From positions 24,117,881 through 24,181,880 of the forward strand of contig JALJCS010000001.1 in assembly GCA_023055355.1 (NCBI GenBank): DNA of 64,000 bases, given 5' to 3'. The notes under the pieces were generated by a model. That model ran no database searches and was not told where the DNA came from. It saw nothing but the letters and a program-made list of their open reading frames with translations. Source of the stretch: Agelaius tricolor. Its lineage: Eukaryota; Chordata; Aves; Passeriformes; Icteridae. The stretch's first letter is position 1. The number at the start of each line of letters is the position of its first letter. Of this stretch, positions 27,622-40,600 are shown one piece after another. The translations under genes and the position numbers were made by a program.

Positions 27622-27698
27622 GCCTGGGAGATGTAGTCCCGGCTCCCGGGCTCGCCGGCGGCCGGCGGGGCTGCTGCGGGGGACTACGTTTCCCAGGC
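27622..27698. promoter_or_regulatory. Inverted pair of ZNF143/THAP11-like promoter sites
   Basis: The 19-bp site GGGACTACGTTTCCCAGGC at 27680-27698 occurs in inverted form at 27622-27640, where its reverse complement is GGGACTACATCTCCCAGGC, with two mismatches. The 39 bp between them are GC-rich. Both copies match the ACTACA-x-TTCCCAG core of the known ZNF143/THAP11 promoter motif. They lie about 350-430 bp upstream of the start codon. The motif match is by eye. Confidence 0.6.
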
Positions 27699-27918
27699 CC
27701 CCCTGCTGCTCGGCCGGGCCGCGGGAAGGGCCGGGCTGTCAATCAGCGCGCGTCGGCGGGGGCAGCGGGACCGGGATCCCCCCGCCCGCCCGCCCCGTGT
27801 CCCGCTAATAATAAGTGCTTCAGAGCCTTAAAAGCAGGGAGGCAAGTGTCATGCGGGCGCGTCGTAAGGGGCTGAGCTCCGGCTGAACGCCCGGGGCCGT
27901 TTTGCCGCCGGCATAGCC

Positions 27919-27971
27919 GGGAGAGGGGGGGAAAAAAAGGGGGAGAAAAAAAAAGGAGAAAAAAAAAAAAG
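27919..27971 (+). other. 53-nt pure purine tract in PKDCC 5' UTR or core promoter
   Basis: The plus strand contains only A and G over 53 bases, as alternating G runs and A runs, 76 bp upstream of the ATG. If the start of transcription is upstream, this lies in the 5' UTR. Such tracts can form triplex DNA and are prone to length variation. Confidence 0.8.
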
Positions 27972-28047
27972 CCTCGGAGCTGGTTCCCGGGGAAGGGGGG
28001 AGAGGAGAGAAGCCCGAAAGGCTGGACAAGCCGTCAGCGAAGTGGCG

Positions 28048-28698
28048 ATGAGGCGCAGGAAGACGGCGGTGGCGGCCGGCTGCTGCCTCGCCTTCCTGCT
28101 GGGCACCCTGCTCAACCTCCTCTTCATTCCCGGCGGCTCCGAGCACCCGCCGCCGCCCCGCGAGGAGCTGCCGCCCCCCTCCCCGCCCGGCGCCCCCCTC
28201 TACCCGCCGGAGGAGGAGATCGGCGGCGGCCAGGCCGCCCTGGCGCGGCAGATCCGCGAGCGCTACGAGGAGGTGCTGCGCTACCGGCAGCACCGGGCGG
28301 CGGCGGCGGCGGGGCGGCGGCCGCTGCGGCCGCGGGAGCGGCGCCTGATGGACCTGGCGCCGCCGCGCACCTCGGCGGAGCAGCCGGGGCCGCGGGGCCG
28401 AGCGGCGGCGGGGCCGTGGGCCGAGCTCTCCCTGGAGCCGCCGCTGCTGGGCTGCCGCGACATCCGCGATGTCAGCGGCGTGCAGTACCTGGGCTCGGGC
28501 TACACCAAGGCGGTCTACAAGGCGGTCCTGAACCGCACGCTGGCCGTGGCCCTGAAGGCGGTGGACTTCGGCGGGCACGACATCGCCCACTGCGTGCGGC
28601 AGTTCTCCGCCCTGGGGGACTGCTACCGCCTCGCCGCCTACAAGATCGTCAAGGAGATGATCCTGCTGCAGCGGCTGCGCCACGCCAATGTCCTGCAG
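28048..28698 (+). CDS. PKDCC: PKDCC coding exon 1
   Basis: This exon encodes residues 1-217. I chose the ATG at 28048 (context GTGGCGATGA) because it gives [20 protein letters not shown], a basic start followed by a hydrophobic core, as in other PKDCC proteins. A GTG two codons upstream is in frame but is not a plausible vertebrate start. The exon is very GC-rich and encodes low-complexity Pro, Glu, Ala and Arg runs, including five alanines in a row at 84-88. It then encodes the conserved MDLAPP block (101-106) and the first part of the kinase domain, with the glycine loop at 148-158 and K170. It ends after CAG, in phase 0, with donor GTACGC at 28699. Confidence 0.97.
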
Positions 28699-31600
28699 GT
28701 ACGCGGGTCCGGCCGCCGAGCCCCGCCGGGGCGGGTGGGTCGCGCTGCTTTTCCCCGGCGCTCTCAGTCCCGCCGCGGGCAACCTGTCGGAGCTGCCGCC
28801 GCCACTCCCGGCGTGCGCGGGGAGCCGGCCGGCACCGTGCCGGGGAGCTCCCGAGCGTTCGCACACACACCTCCGTCCCCCGTTCCGTGGGCAGCCGCAC
28901 CCCCTTCGGCAGGAGCGGCGAGGGTCGCGGTCGCCGGGGCAGATGTCCCTGTCCCCGGCACGGCGGTCCCGTACCTCCCGTCCCCATCGCGTGTCAGCGG
29001 GAAGGCGCGTCCATGGGCGTTTTCCGCTGGCAGCGGCGGTGCTCACCCCCCGGCGACAAGTGAATCGCCCCGGGCCCGGGGCAAGGCCGGGAGCGGTGCG
29101 GGATGCGGCGCGTTCCCCCTCCTGCCCGGCATCCCCCCGCGGCGGCCGGCTCTGCGGCTTGCGCTCTGATCCCGCTTCCTCGTAAACAAAACGAATATTG
29201 AAGTGAGGAAAGGGGCGAGGGGGAGGCTGAGGAAGGACTCGGAAATGCACAAACACCCCCCGAATGCGGGAAATAAAGGCCGGCTTGAATGCAAGCGCCG
29301 CTGGCTCCGGTACCCCCGGAGAGAAGGCAGCGGTGGGATCACCCCTGGCAGGCTCTGCTGGGACTCCCGGCGGGCTCAGCTGGATCCGCGCAGCCCCGGC
29401 ACACGGGTCAGCCCAGGGGGCTCTCCAGGACAGGCCGGGTGGGAGCCCTGCTGGCCCGTGCGCCGGCACCGCGGCACTTGCCAGAAGGGGCTGCATTGTA
29501 GGGCTGTTACACATCAGCATGAATCTCAGCGGGTCCATTTGGATGTAAATGCTGGTATGGAAATTCCTATTGCGTTTCGCATAGCATGAGCGTTGCAGTA
29601 GAATAAAAAATGAACGTTAGACCAGACGGTCTCACAGTAGGTGCTTTTTGAACTGAATCGGGTAAAGGAGTTTTGTGTTTCTTCTTCAGCAGCTGCAGCA
29701 GGAGTACCAGCTCCCCCACGAGAACTTCAGATCCCAGCGATCAAAGCTCTCGAGTTTCATAAATTGTTCAAAGAAAGGCTAGTCATGATTTATCCACTAC
29801 AAGAAAATAGATATTAACCAACCTTCCTTCCTTCCTTCCTTCCTTCCTTCCTTCCTTCCTTCCTTCCTTCCTTCCTTCCTTCCTTTTTCCTCTGTGGGGC
29901 CAGGTCTTAACTATAATGCATAGGGAGAACAGCATCTCACAAACTACAAAACCCTGCACTCCTAGGAAGGATATTAGTTGTTCCTCTTAAGCTGTGATGA
30001 ATTCTTTTTGGAAAAGCCATGCTTCAGTGCAGCCATCAGTATTGGTTGCTCTGAGAGGATTTTGTTTCCCCTCCCAAGACTGGTTTTGTTTTGATTTTTA
30101 AATTTTTTTTTGGTGTAAGCGAGTTGGCCAGTGTGTGTTTTTTAAAGTTGAGTCATTTTGGTAGGCACTAGCATTTCTTTCTCGTTTTACTCATGTGTAG
30201 TTTTCTTCTCTGGAAGGATTAATTTGGAGCCATCCTTCTCATGAAAAGGAAGTGGGGTGTGCTGTCTGTCCCCGCAGGTGCGGGCGGGGGGTCTCTGGAA
30301 GCGCTGCCGAAGTTGCCCGGCGCCCTGCTTCCCCCCACAGCAAACCTTGGAGGAGCCGCAGGAATTACCTTCTCCGGTTCGGGATGATGTGGAGGAGCCA
30401 CAGTAATTCACTTCTCCGGTCCGGGATGTCAGGTGGACTCCGAGCGGGGGAAGTGCAGGCGAGATGCACGGCGTCCCATGGCAGGGGGCCGGGCCAGGAG
30501 GAGCTGCAGGATGAGCAGGCACTTCCACCAGCGCCAGGGGAAACACGCCCAGCCGCCGTGCTGGGAAAATGCTTTCATGGGCAAAAATCCCGTCTGTTAG
30601 TTAAGGCTTCATATTTACATGCCACCCCATTTAAAAATAGATTACGCTTAAAGCAGAAACATGTTTTCAGATTCGTTCCGATTTTCTCATTTTGTTTCCT
30701 TTCGCCTGTCCTCCTGCTGCAGCATCCCCCGCGGTGCTGCCAGGCCGGCAGGAGAGGCAGGAGAGCCCCGCAGCCCCGGACGTGCCCCATTTGTCGTTTA
30801 ATGCCCCGCGTTGTGGGGGCGCACGGGGCCAAGGAGCTGCGGCCTGAGTCAGGGCCAAACGTGCGATAAGGCATTACCTTGAAGGGAGACGGTAAATATC
30901 GACCTGACAGGCGCTCTTTGGACACTGTCGGGACAGCGCTCCGGGCCAGGAGCAAGTCTCCGGTGTCATGCAGGAGTCGTGGAATCGATGTGGAAAATGG
31001 GGCACCAGGGAATAACAACATGAAATATATTGGTTATGCCTCTGTTAAAATTTCACACAGGACAGGATCGGCCGACTTCATGTTTTTTAACTTGTTTTCA
31101 GCAATAGCCGGCCCCGGGCTTAGAATTCACTGTCCAGGGTTTGCTGCCGAGGCAGAGGAATCAGTTCAAAAGCCGGCGTCTTCTCCTTTCTCTGGCTTTT
31201 GACAGGCGCTTCAGCTCCCATTGGAACAGGAGGACCGCACTGGCTACAGACGCCAAAGGCGCTGTTCCACATCTGGGTCAGCGAGGCCCGGGAGCTTCCC
31301 TGCCTTTGCTCCTTACCTCTGTTTTGCTCCTTTTCCCCCCTCCCCGGCGGTTCCCGGCATACCCAAACACGATCCGGCTGCTATAAATAGCAGGAAGGAC
31401 GTGCCACCCTCCTGTCACCGTGCCGTGCCGTGCCGGGGAGGGCAGGGCTGGCGGCAGCCCCGGCTGGGCAGCGGGGAGCCGGGAGGGATGGGGCAGGGCG
31501 GCGGCGCTCACCGGGGCGCTCCTCGGCGGCCGCCCGGCGCTGGAGGCGAGCGGGAGCTCCTCTTCCTCCGCCTCCCCACGCCGCGGGCGTGGGCGGGAGC

Positions 31601-34600
31601 GACCCCGGGGAGGCGGCCACGCAGGCGGCCGGCAGCCGCCCTGCCTCCGCTGGAGCCCTCCCGGGTATCCCCGGCCCCGGTCAGGGCCTGGTGGCTGTGA
31701 GTGCCTTCATGAGTTTCTTTTGCTGAAAATAAAGTTTCGTGTCGGTTCAGTCCTAGGAAAGGGGGTTTTCCTGTAAATCTCTGGCAGCTGACAGCCTGAA
31801 GTGTAGTTTGTAAGATAACAGGCTTGTTCTTTACTGTCTCAGCAGTTCTCATTCTGGCCTGTCTCTTGTCAAAATCAGCTTTTTTTTTTTTACTTTTTTT
31901 TTTTTTTTTTTTTTTTGTAGCCATCCTTTTAAAAAGACTTGATTGTTGTACGATATATGATAGAGGGGAAAAGAGCTCTTTCCAGAAAGTACCAGTGCCT
32001 TTAGACAACATGCTGACATATCCACCGTACCCTCCGCCCGGGGAAGGAGCCAGATGTGTCAGCTCTGGCAGATGTGGTGAATCAAGTCTAGCAAAAGAAA
32101 CACGGAAAACTAGCAAGAGGAAGAGTGGTTTCACATTAGGCAATGCTGAGGCGAGAGCAGCTTGCCTTCCTGTTTTTATTTCCATGCTCTGCTCCGTCAC
32201 TTGCACGGAGGGGCAGCGCTGGGCCGTCGCTCCCCCTTGCCCCCGCCGTCTGGGGCTGCCCGAGGCTCCCTGGGGCGGCAGCCGCTGGGAAGGGCAGGTG
32301 CAGGCTGCAGTGGAAATGTATTTGCTTTGGAGCGGCGGAGAGAGGGGTAGTTCATTAAAGTTGATTTTATAATGAAGGGCACTGGGGAAGAGGGGGAACT
32401 GGGTCACTGATTTGTTGTAACAGAGGATTTAGCGGCCCGCTAATTGCTTTGCAGTCGCTCTGTCGAATGCAGTGCCCGATCTCTTCCTTTCACTCCGTGC
32501 TGCGATTTCTTTTCTTGCAGAGTTCAAATGCTGCTGTCTGAATCCTGGCTTCCTGAGCATTTTAGTGGGGGAGATGATTTAGAGTGCTTTAATTCCTCCC
32601 TGCCCATATTTGAGGAAGAAAAGAAAATCAAACCATTTGCAGTTAATTTCAAACAACGAGCACAATTGTAGTGACACAAAGGCAATGTTTGATTTACTGT
32701 AATAATGTAATTATAGCCCTGGAATATCAGAATTAAGGGTGGTGCCATTCTTTCTTCGTCTTTGCATTGCTGAAGAGAAGGGAGGGCAGGTCTGAAACTG
32801 CAGACGTTTGAAAAGTGCAAGTTTATTTCTGTGACAACTATTTATCAGCACTTTCAGTGTGAGTTTACAATGATTCATTTAAGAAGAAGCTACCACTCTC
32901 TTTTTAAAAACACACACACGAAAGCTCAGGGATAAGGCTTGGCTTTGTCTGATGCTGGTGGAAGACACTTAGCTACTAACAGCACCAATGGCTTGCTGGC
33001 TGCCCAGATGAGGCCAGTTCATTTGGCTTATTTAGCTTTAGTGTGAAGTTAAAGTGTGTAGTTGAAATACTGAGGTGGCGTCTGCACTAGAAAAGTCACC
33101 ATCCAAATATCAAAACAGTTTCTATATGAATTGGGTCAGTTAGCTCTATTGTATTTGTAGCTGATTTTTTAAAAATGGTCATGATTTACAGGGAGAATAT
33201 TTGTCTCTTGCAAAATTAGTTGATTAAAATAGACTGCAAATAATACATCACTTACTGCTGACAAGTAGATTTAAGATGTGCTAGCCGATCACAATATTTT
33301 TAAATACCCATTTTTAAACAGGATTTTCTTTTCTTTACATGTGATAATTAAGAGATTTTTTTACCCTGATGGTTTCCCTATACATATGCATAGCCAACGG
33401 GATAGGGCAGTTTTAATTTCAATGCGAGAATTAAAATAATAAAGGTTTGTATACGGTTTGCTTATTCCAGGTGGAAGTAGACAATCTTTCCAAGTGTGAA
33501 GAGAGTCAATATACAATTAATTTCTAGTGCAAACTTATTTGCATAGGGATTGTATGGAGTCTTGAAGGTCTGGTCCTTCACCATCCCTCTTGCAGGAATC
33601 TACTGTTGTTTTCACAGAAGGCAGGGGGGAAGGGGAGATTGTGCTATTGTGGAAATAGCTACTCAGGGACCTCTTCCCTGTTGCCAGCGGGTGGGCATTG
33701 AATGGCTTTTGTGGTGGCAGTAGTGCAGGATTCCCAGCAACCAGTCCTATCCTTGTCTGGCTGGAGTTTGGCCATCAGGACTCTGGGAACTCCTGACCTG
33801 AGGAAAGTGCTGCACTCGCTGATAGCAGCTGGTGGGAGTCTATGTGGAGAATTTGTCATTCTTAATTTTTGGATGGGGCAGCAGAGGTTCCCAGGTCTTG
33901 GGGATCAAATCTTTAAAAACCAAGTGCCTAATGAGATTTAACCTTTGAGGCTGGAGCTGGATGGACTCTGACAATGCACCCCAGATACAGGACTGCTGCA
34001 TGCAGGAAGGTCATGTTAGACTGGGAGTGTTTTTCTAAATTACCTCAGTTGATCTGCTCTTGGGACATATTTCTTAAAGATGGGTGAGGCCACCACATGG
34101 TGCAAGACTAGGCTGATAGGGGCTGTTTAACTGGTGTTGGGATCAGAGGAACCTCAGCTCCCAGACAGATGAGCCTGTCATATCTTGACAGGGGAGCTTG
34201 GCATCTCTTGCTGGCCACCTCCCTCCTCTGGAAGTTGCTGCCACCACCACTGCCCGGGGAGCTGTGATGGAGTGGCTCCTTTGCCCCAGTCAATCTATTG
34301 CTTGACGTTATTGTAGGTGCACCTTGAAGGAGATGAGGTATTTAGCTCTCTTGGGCACCCTTGGAGATGGTTAGTGGTGGTCGCGGAAGGTGTTGGGATG
34401 GGCATTCATGTGGTGAGACAAAAAAGCAGGCAGTGCCACCTACTGCTGGCTCGGCAGAGACATCTGCTGCTGCTAACAGATGTCCCCACAGCCCCAAGGA
34501 GCCCGGGCTGGAGTGGAGAAGGGCAGGCAGAGCAGACAGATGCGGTTTGGCGAGGAAAGAAGAATTACACAAAGTGCTTCTTTATTGTGAGACTGCTTCC

Positions 34601-37600
34601 CAAAAGGCCCAGATGTTATCCTGCACTTTTAAGAGTGAAGAAAGGATCTGTTAACAAGAACTCCAGAGCTGCTGGAAGCATAGAGCTGATACAATTGCAA
34701 CCCCACTCTTAACTGTTCCTGTCCCTGGAAGGCAAGCTGCACATCTTGATGCTGAAGTCACCAAATAGTATTTTTTTTTCCCATTGAATTCCTTGGGATG
34801 GCAGAGGGTGTTGAACTTGCAAAGTTGCTGGCAGGAATGACTTTCCATAAGGCACATGTCATCACATAAGTTAGAAGGGCTACATTGTCCCTCCTTTTAA
34901 AAGTAGCATTCATAAAACTAATCCCAATCATTTGTTGAATGATTTCTATGGTTGTTTCTCAGTTTTATGTGCCACGTAAATCACTCCAGAAGACTGGTTT
35001 GAATTTCTGCCTCCTTTATGGGAGTTGATGACTTGCAACCTCATCCAGTTTCTTTGAGGAGAGCCCAGCACTGCTTCTTCTGCTCAGTGGCTTGGAGAGA
35101 TCAGTGGTCACCACAGGATGCTGTGGGTATGATCAAGTTCTCCCTTGCTGCTTGCCATTTTTCATGGGAGCAACAATGGATGAACGAGGTCATTCTGGGC
35201 TGTCAATATTCTGGCCTGGAATTAGTTATGACCAGGACAGAATTGCAGAGGGAAGCACATGGTTTTGATAACTTATCCTTTCATTCCCCCTGTTTAGGAT
35301 AGCTAGGTAAATCTCTTCTCCCTGGCATCCAGTGATAAGGCACATGGGAATATTTCAAAGCTGCCCTGGAGAAGGTTGAGACCTAACACTCAGGAAGGTG
35401 GTCAAACACTGGAACAGGCTTCCTCGAGAGGTGGGCAATGCCCCAAGCCTATGAGTGTTAAGGAAGCATTTGAACAATGCCCTCAATAACATCCTTTAAC
35501 TTTTAGTCAGCCCTGAAATGCTCAGGAAGTTGGACTACATGATTTCCTGTCCCTTCCAACTGACCAGCGGAAATATCCTATCCAATCCTATCCCCGAATT
35601 GGATCATTGTGGCCCTTTTGCACATGCTCTGTCCTCTCGTTGCAGCTATGTTTGGGAAGGGCAGGCAGGGATGTGGTGGTTGGCCAGGGAGGAGGAGAGA
35701 ACCCCTGGAGGGGGACACCAGGGCTGGCATAGCTCTGCTCCTCTGTCCTTCTGCTCTCTGCATGGACACAGTGTTGGTGGATTCAGGCATCAGCTCAGGC
35801 CGTGCTTGGAAGTGTTGCAGGCCTGGTTTGTGAAGTGTCTGTGTCAAATATGCAAGCTGGGCTTTTAGAAAGATGTTTTTTATTGATTTTTGTGTCAACA
35901 CAGTCATCTGATGGTTCAGGTAGATGCCCCATGACATCTAACTTCTGTTGCCATTTTTTCATTTGAGTGATGGCCGTGAAAAACTTGACAAGAACTAGTT
36001 CTCACAGGCACTCTGCTAATATTAATATTGACTCTTGACTAATTTTAAAGGACTTGTTATTTTTCATCACACTCAGCTAAACTGCTCAGTTTGGGTAACA
36101 GACACCAGACATGGGTATTTTATATTGTTTTAGGCCAAATTTGGAACAAGTTAGTTTGGATAGACTTGCCTTTTTCTTGGACTGTGAAGCTGCAGATAGA
36201 CTCCAAGCTTATTTTAAAGCTTGCCATGATAAAGTTCAAAATGACTCATACCTAAGAAAGAAAAATTATACAGATGGCTTTATAATAATGAATCCAAGAC
36301 AAGCATTTCTGAACATGTGATGCACAGAGGTTATTTGACAGTTTTGTAACGCAAAATCATGTCATGACAAAGGGTTAAAGTTGTGGTGCAGTGGAACTGA
36401 GTGCCATGGCTGTGAATGGAGGTCAGGGGAGCTTCTGATCTGGCTATTTACAAGATAATGAACTATGCCTCCAGTGATATCAGCCTGTTTCCATTGAAAT
36501 CATGGTTGTATGAGTGATCCATTTGTCTTCCCTGGAAGGCTTTACAAGAGTAGGCTGCTTGAGTGACTAAATATTTGCAGGGTTGGGCCTTGAGCTTGTG
36601 CAGTGCAATGCAAATTCAAAGTGCTGTAAATGTTTTTAGTAGAAGAATTTTCCACTTCAGAGTATAAGGAAAGCAGGGAGAGTAAAAGGGAGATAAAGTT
36701 ACTAAATCATAAGATTATAGCCAACATAATATGTGTCTGAGCAGCAGGTATGTATGGATATGTATACACACATATACCTCTAAAATATATGGAGATGTCT
36801 GTGGACCTTTATGGATATAGCAACAGATATGAGTAAATACACATAGTGCTCTGTTTCTGAGTACTACATTCCAATTTTTCTATTAATAAAAATGTTTAGT
36901 AACATGTTTAGTAATAGTGCCAGGAACGAGATTCTTGTACCTTTTAGTTCTCCTGGAGTTTAGTGCTAATCATGATAATACATTTATAAATAAAGCCTAG
37001 GCAGAGCTGTGAATTTAGAGTTTAATATTTGAATTACCCACTACTTTCTCTCGGTTCCAAAATCCAGCAGACAAAAATCCCACCTCACAGCTGTCAGGAC
37101 ACAGTTTGGGTCTCACTCTCAAAAGGTTCTGCATGGTGCTGGGGATGTTTTGTGTGAGTCTTTTTCCTGTGAAACTCAGCACTTTGCAGGACTTGATTGC
37201 TGGATCTCTATAGGAGAAAATCAATTTACTTGTCAAACACCATCTTATGTACTCTATAGCAGGAAAATGGGCATTGGATTGATCTTTAGTAAATTTAGGC
37301 ATTGAGTTCCCTGCATTTTCCAGGTTCCCTGCATGTTACAGGTTTGCATGTGCTTTTGGGCTGATTGGCAATATATAAAAATATTTAGTATGTATTTTAA
37401 AAAAATATCAAACATTTAAAAATACACATGCAAATATTGCGTGTATACGTTAGATAGAACAGGAATATACATATATGTCATATATACAAAAATATGTGTA
37501 TATATGTGCTTGTGTGTGTATGTATGTATGTATATCTATAGATGTATGTACCATCAGCAAGGAGGGGAAATTTTAAAAACACAAGTGATTAATAAACCTT

Positions 37601-40600
37601 AAAGTGACTGAAATGTCTCAAATCATGTATTGGTAAATCATAGCTGTATCAGGCTGTGCTGGGATTTCTGCTCTTGCAGGGATGTACTGTCTGAGTGCTT
37701 CAAGGATGAAAAGTGAATCCAAGGACTTCTTGCCTAAAAATATTATATTAACTTAGCAATAAAGTAGCAAGAGCTTCTAAAATATGCTGTCCTGGTTTTG
37801 AACCATAGCAGCTTTAGCAAATAGCTCATAGAAAGGCCAGTAGGAGCTTTTTATTTCCCCTGGGCACCAACACACTACAAAATACAATCTCAACACAACC
37901 AGTTTTGATTAAGCAACTTTGTCCCCATGTATTTCTGAAAAGAAAGGCTGTGTCAAGTGTTGACTACTGTCACTCTTCGTACATGTGAGATTGTATTTCA
38001 TGGCACTTTTCTATTGTGGGCAGAAGCTGGGTCCTACTGTAGTCAAAATTAAAAGAGAATAGCAGTCCAAATTGAAAGAGAAGAGAGTTAGGTTTCTGAA
38101 ATTTACTTCTGGTGCAATGCAGTTGAGCCTGTCACTTATATTACAGCTGGTAGCAGTGGGCTTGAAGTGCACATTCCAGGACTCACAGAAATCTCACGTT
38201 CACTAAAGAAAAAAGGGGGAAATTGCCAGTTTTTGTGGTTATAGAGAGAGAAGAATATTCACAACGTGTTGTAATTTTTAGGGAAATTGTATGATGTGTG
38301 CGGGGGTGTTTTGCCCTCCAGCAGTCCTGCCTCAGCCTGGCAGCAGAGCTGAGCTGAGCCAGCAGAGCCCCAGCTGGGGAAAGTGGCTGCAGACCTGTTT
38401 GGAAAAGGCAGGTCCTACTGTTTGTGACTGAGCAACCTCCACAAAGGAAATGTGACACTTTGGCAATGGTTCTATTTTGACATTTATTTTTTGGAAAGTC
38501 CAGCTGGGGTGTCTACACCAATGCAGGAGGGCTCATCGTTCACACAGACTTACCCTGCTGATGACAGCTTAATAAGCTTCTTCTTTTTGTGTTTTTATTC
38601 AGTAAGCTTGTTGGCTTTTGTGTAGAGGCTGACCTCTGCTTTTGCCCTCCCCTGCTGCCCTAGCTCCTCTGAAAGGGGCACCTCTGTCCCCATAATTTGT
38701 AGTAGAAGGGAATTGTAAAGGGAGGTGAACTGGCCGGCTGTAGGGACACGGGCTCCTACAATGCAATGTAACTTTCACAGGGCTGACCCTGTATGCCCAG
38801 TGTACCTAAAAACTGTTGGGAATCAGTGGGGATTTTGGGTGCAGAAAGACTAATGCAGGACTGAGCCTTTACAAACGAGAAAATCCAAACAGTGAGGGAA
38901 TAATTTGGTAAACAGGGCTACTCGAAAGAAATGAATTACAGCACATGATGTGAGAACAGGTCAACATTTCATATCTGGCATACATTTTTCTAAACAGACA
39001 GAAAGGCATCCCAGTATCGTGACTGTTTGCTATTAGATTCTACACAAAAATATATTGGGGTGGCATTTAAATGCAGTGACTCGAGATAGCAAAAAGATGT
39101 GGGATTGTATTTCTTTCCATTCATTTAATTGGAACCATACTGAAAAAGCGTATGAAAACCATCACTCTTCAATATGTCTGAAGTGTAGCTTTGTGACGCT
39201 GAGAATGATGTCCAACCTAATAGAATTTCAGATAGAGGAGATATTTTGGCTCATCTTTTGCTTCCAGCTATATTCAGTTTCCCCATGTGGTTATTTTTCT
39301 TGTTATTGTATGCACCAGCTATCTGCTTCTTACTTCACTGTCTGGGAATACAAACCATTCTGTCTCATTTCTGACCTTAAAATGGATTGGACAAAAACAA
39401 AAGGAAGTTAAAAAAATGTTTTGGGTAGTACCCTTGTACTTGTTTCTCGTGTTGTGTAAGTCAGCTTTTTAAATGGAAGGCCTCAGTATTGCTGCCTGGG
39501 AATATTTTGCATCTATATATATTCTGTACTTTGTACCATCTGTGTGCTGGGTGGTGGTTCATCAGGAAGGGATGAATGTAACCATTTCAGATGCTTAACT
39601 GGCTGTTGGGACTTGCCCAGTTTGTAATCATGGTAATTGCCCATACAAATATGGCCATGTAATTACATGTGCATTTTTGCATTTAGTTTCAGGAGTTCAT
39701 TTGGAAAAGTATAAATGCGGCCCAATAAATCCTTCCTATCTCAGACTTCTGTGCTTTTATAACTCTATATAATTATGTAGTAACACTGTATCTGGAGAGG
39801 TTTCATTTAAGTGAAATCAATAAAGAGCTCAGGTTAGTTTATAGATACAGTCAGATACTTGGGCAGTGAAGACTTTTGCCAAGGTACAAACTGGACACTA
39901 AAATGAAATAATTGTGGGCAAAATTCCAGCTGAGAGCAAATCTAACTTGTTATTACTATTGACATTCATGGATATAATAGACAAAAATAGGCACTGTAAT
40001 GAATTTCTACTCCTGTGATCATATGCACATAAATAGATAGCGAGACTCATTTTTCAATATTTTTAGTGTGAATATATATATGCATTATGTTTGTATAATC
40101 AAAAGGAATGGATAATGGTTGTTTGTCTTCTGTGTTTCTATTCCCAGAGTTGTTTTCACAAATATTGACAATGTCTGATGGAGACTGATACCTTTTTTGT
40201 ATTCAGTGTTACCGTGAACAAACAGTTACTGCAATACTGTCATTTCCCAGTCTGGATTGCTTGCTAATTTCCCTTATGGCTTTTTTCCCAGTGGATAGTA
40301 TTACTGTGCTAAAGACAAGAACTGAATTCTGCAGATGATACAGAAACAGATGCTAGATTTTGACACTCAGAAGTGAGGGTTTTCAAATTTGCCAAGCTTC
40401 AGCCGATCTCCTTAGTGTGCCCACACACAGGAGGGGTGGGAAGAAGCTGGTAAGGACTGCAGAATCCAACCTTCCCTGAGAAAATAATATAGTAAATATT
40501 TTCATTTAAATCAGCTTTTGGTTTGCTTAAACAGTTGTGCTGGTGTGATCCTCTAAGATTTAAGTCCTGGCAATAAACTGCACAAAAGTGGTGCCACGGA

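Larger units (their letters stand above)
27180..29490. promoter_or_regulatory. CpG island spanning PKDCC promoter, 5' UTR and exon 1
   Basis: The sequence is continuously GC-rich with very frequent CG dinucleotides, unlike the AT-rich DNA on both sides. It covers the region upstream of exon 1, exon 1, and the first 800 bp of intron 1. No clear TATA box is placed at a fixed distance from the ATG, so a dispersed CpG-island promoter is likely. The transcription start cannot be fixed from sequence. It probably lies between about 27700 and 27900. Confidence 0.85.

Noticed and set aside
28042..28047. Upstream in-frame GTG as the PKDCC start
   Set aside because: Vertebrate translation starts at ATG here; the ATG at 28048 gives the family-typical N-terminus.
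27820..29538. 572-codon minus-strand open frame over PKDCC exon 1
   Set aside because: It is the antisense shadow of a GC-rich exon and island. The product is low-complexity Arg/Pro/Gly-rich and has no domain.
31880..31920. Poly-T followed by GTAG as the acceptor of an extra PKDCC exon
   Set aside because: No donor and conserved peptide follow, and exon 1 to exon 2 already join in phase 0 as in the known protein.
30187..32407. Open frames of 119-299 codons in early intron 1
   Set aside because: They lie inside an intron, run through CpG-rich patches or the poly-T tract, and show no domain or splice structure.
32444..32671. Possible exon after TTTTCTTGCAG at 32510-32520
   Set aside because: The acceptor-like text is good, but the following frame matches no PKDCC segment. 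It may be conserved non-coding DNA instead.
36111..36320. 69-codon open frame with ordinary amino-acid composition in intron 1
   Set aside because: It reads like a protein but matches nothing I recognise and lacks both splice context and a neighbouring exon.
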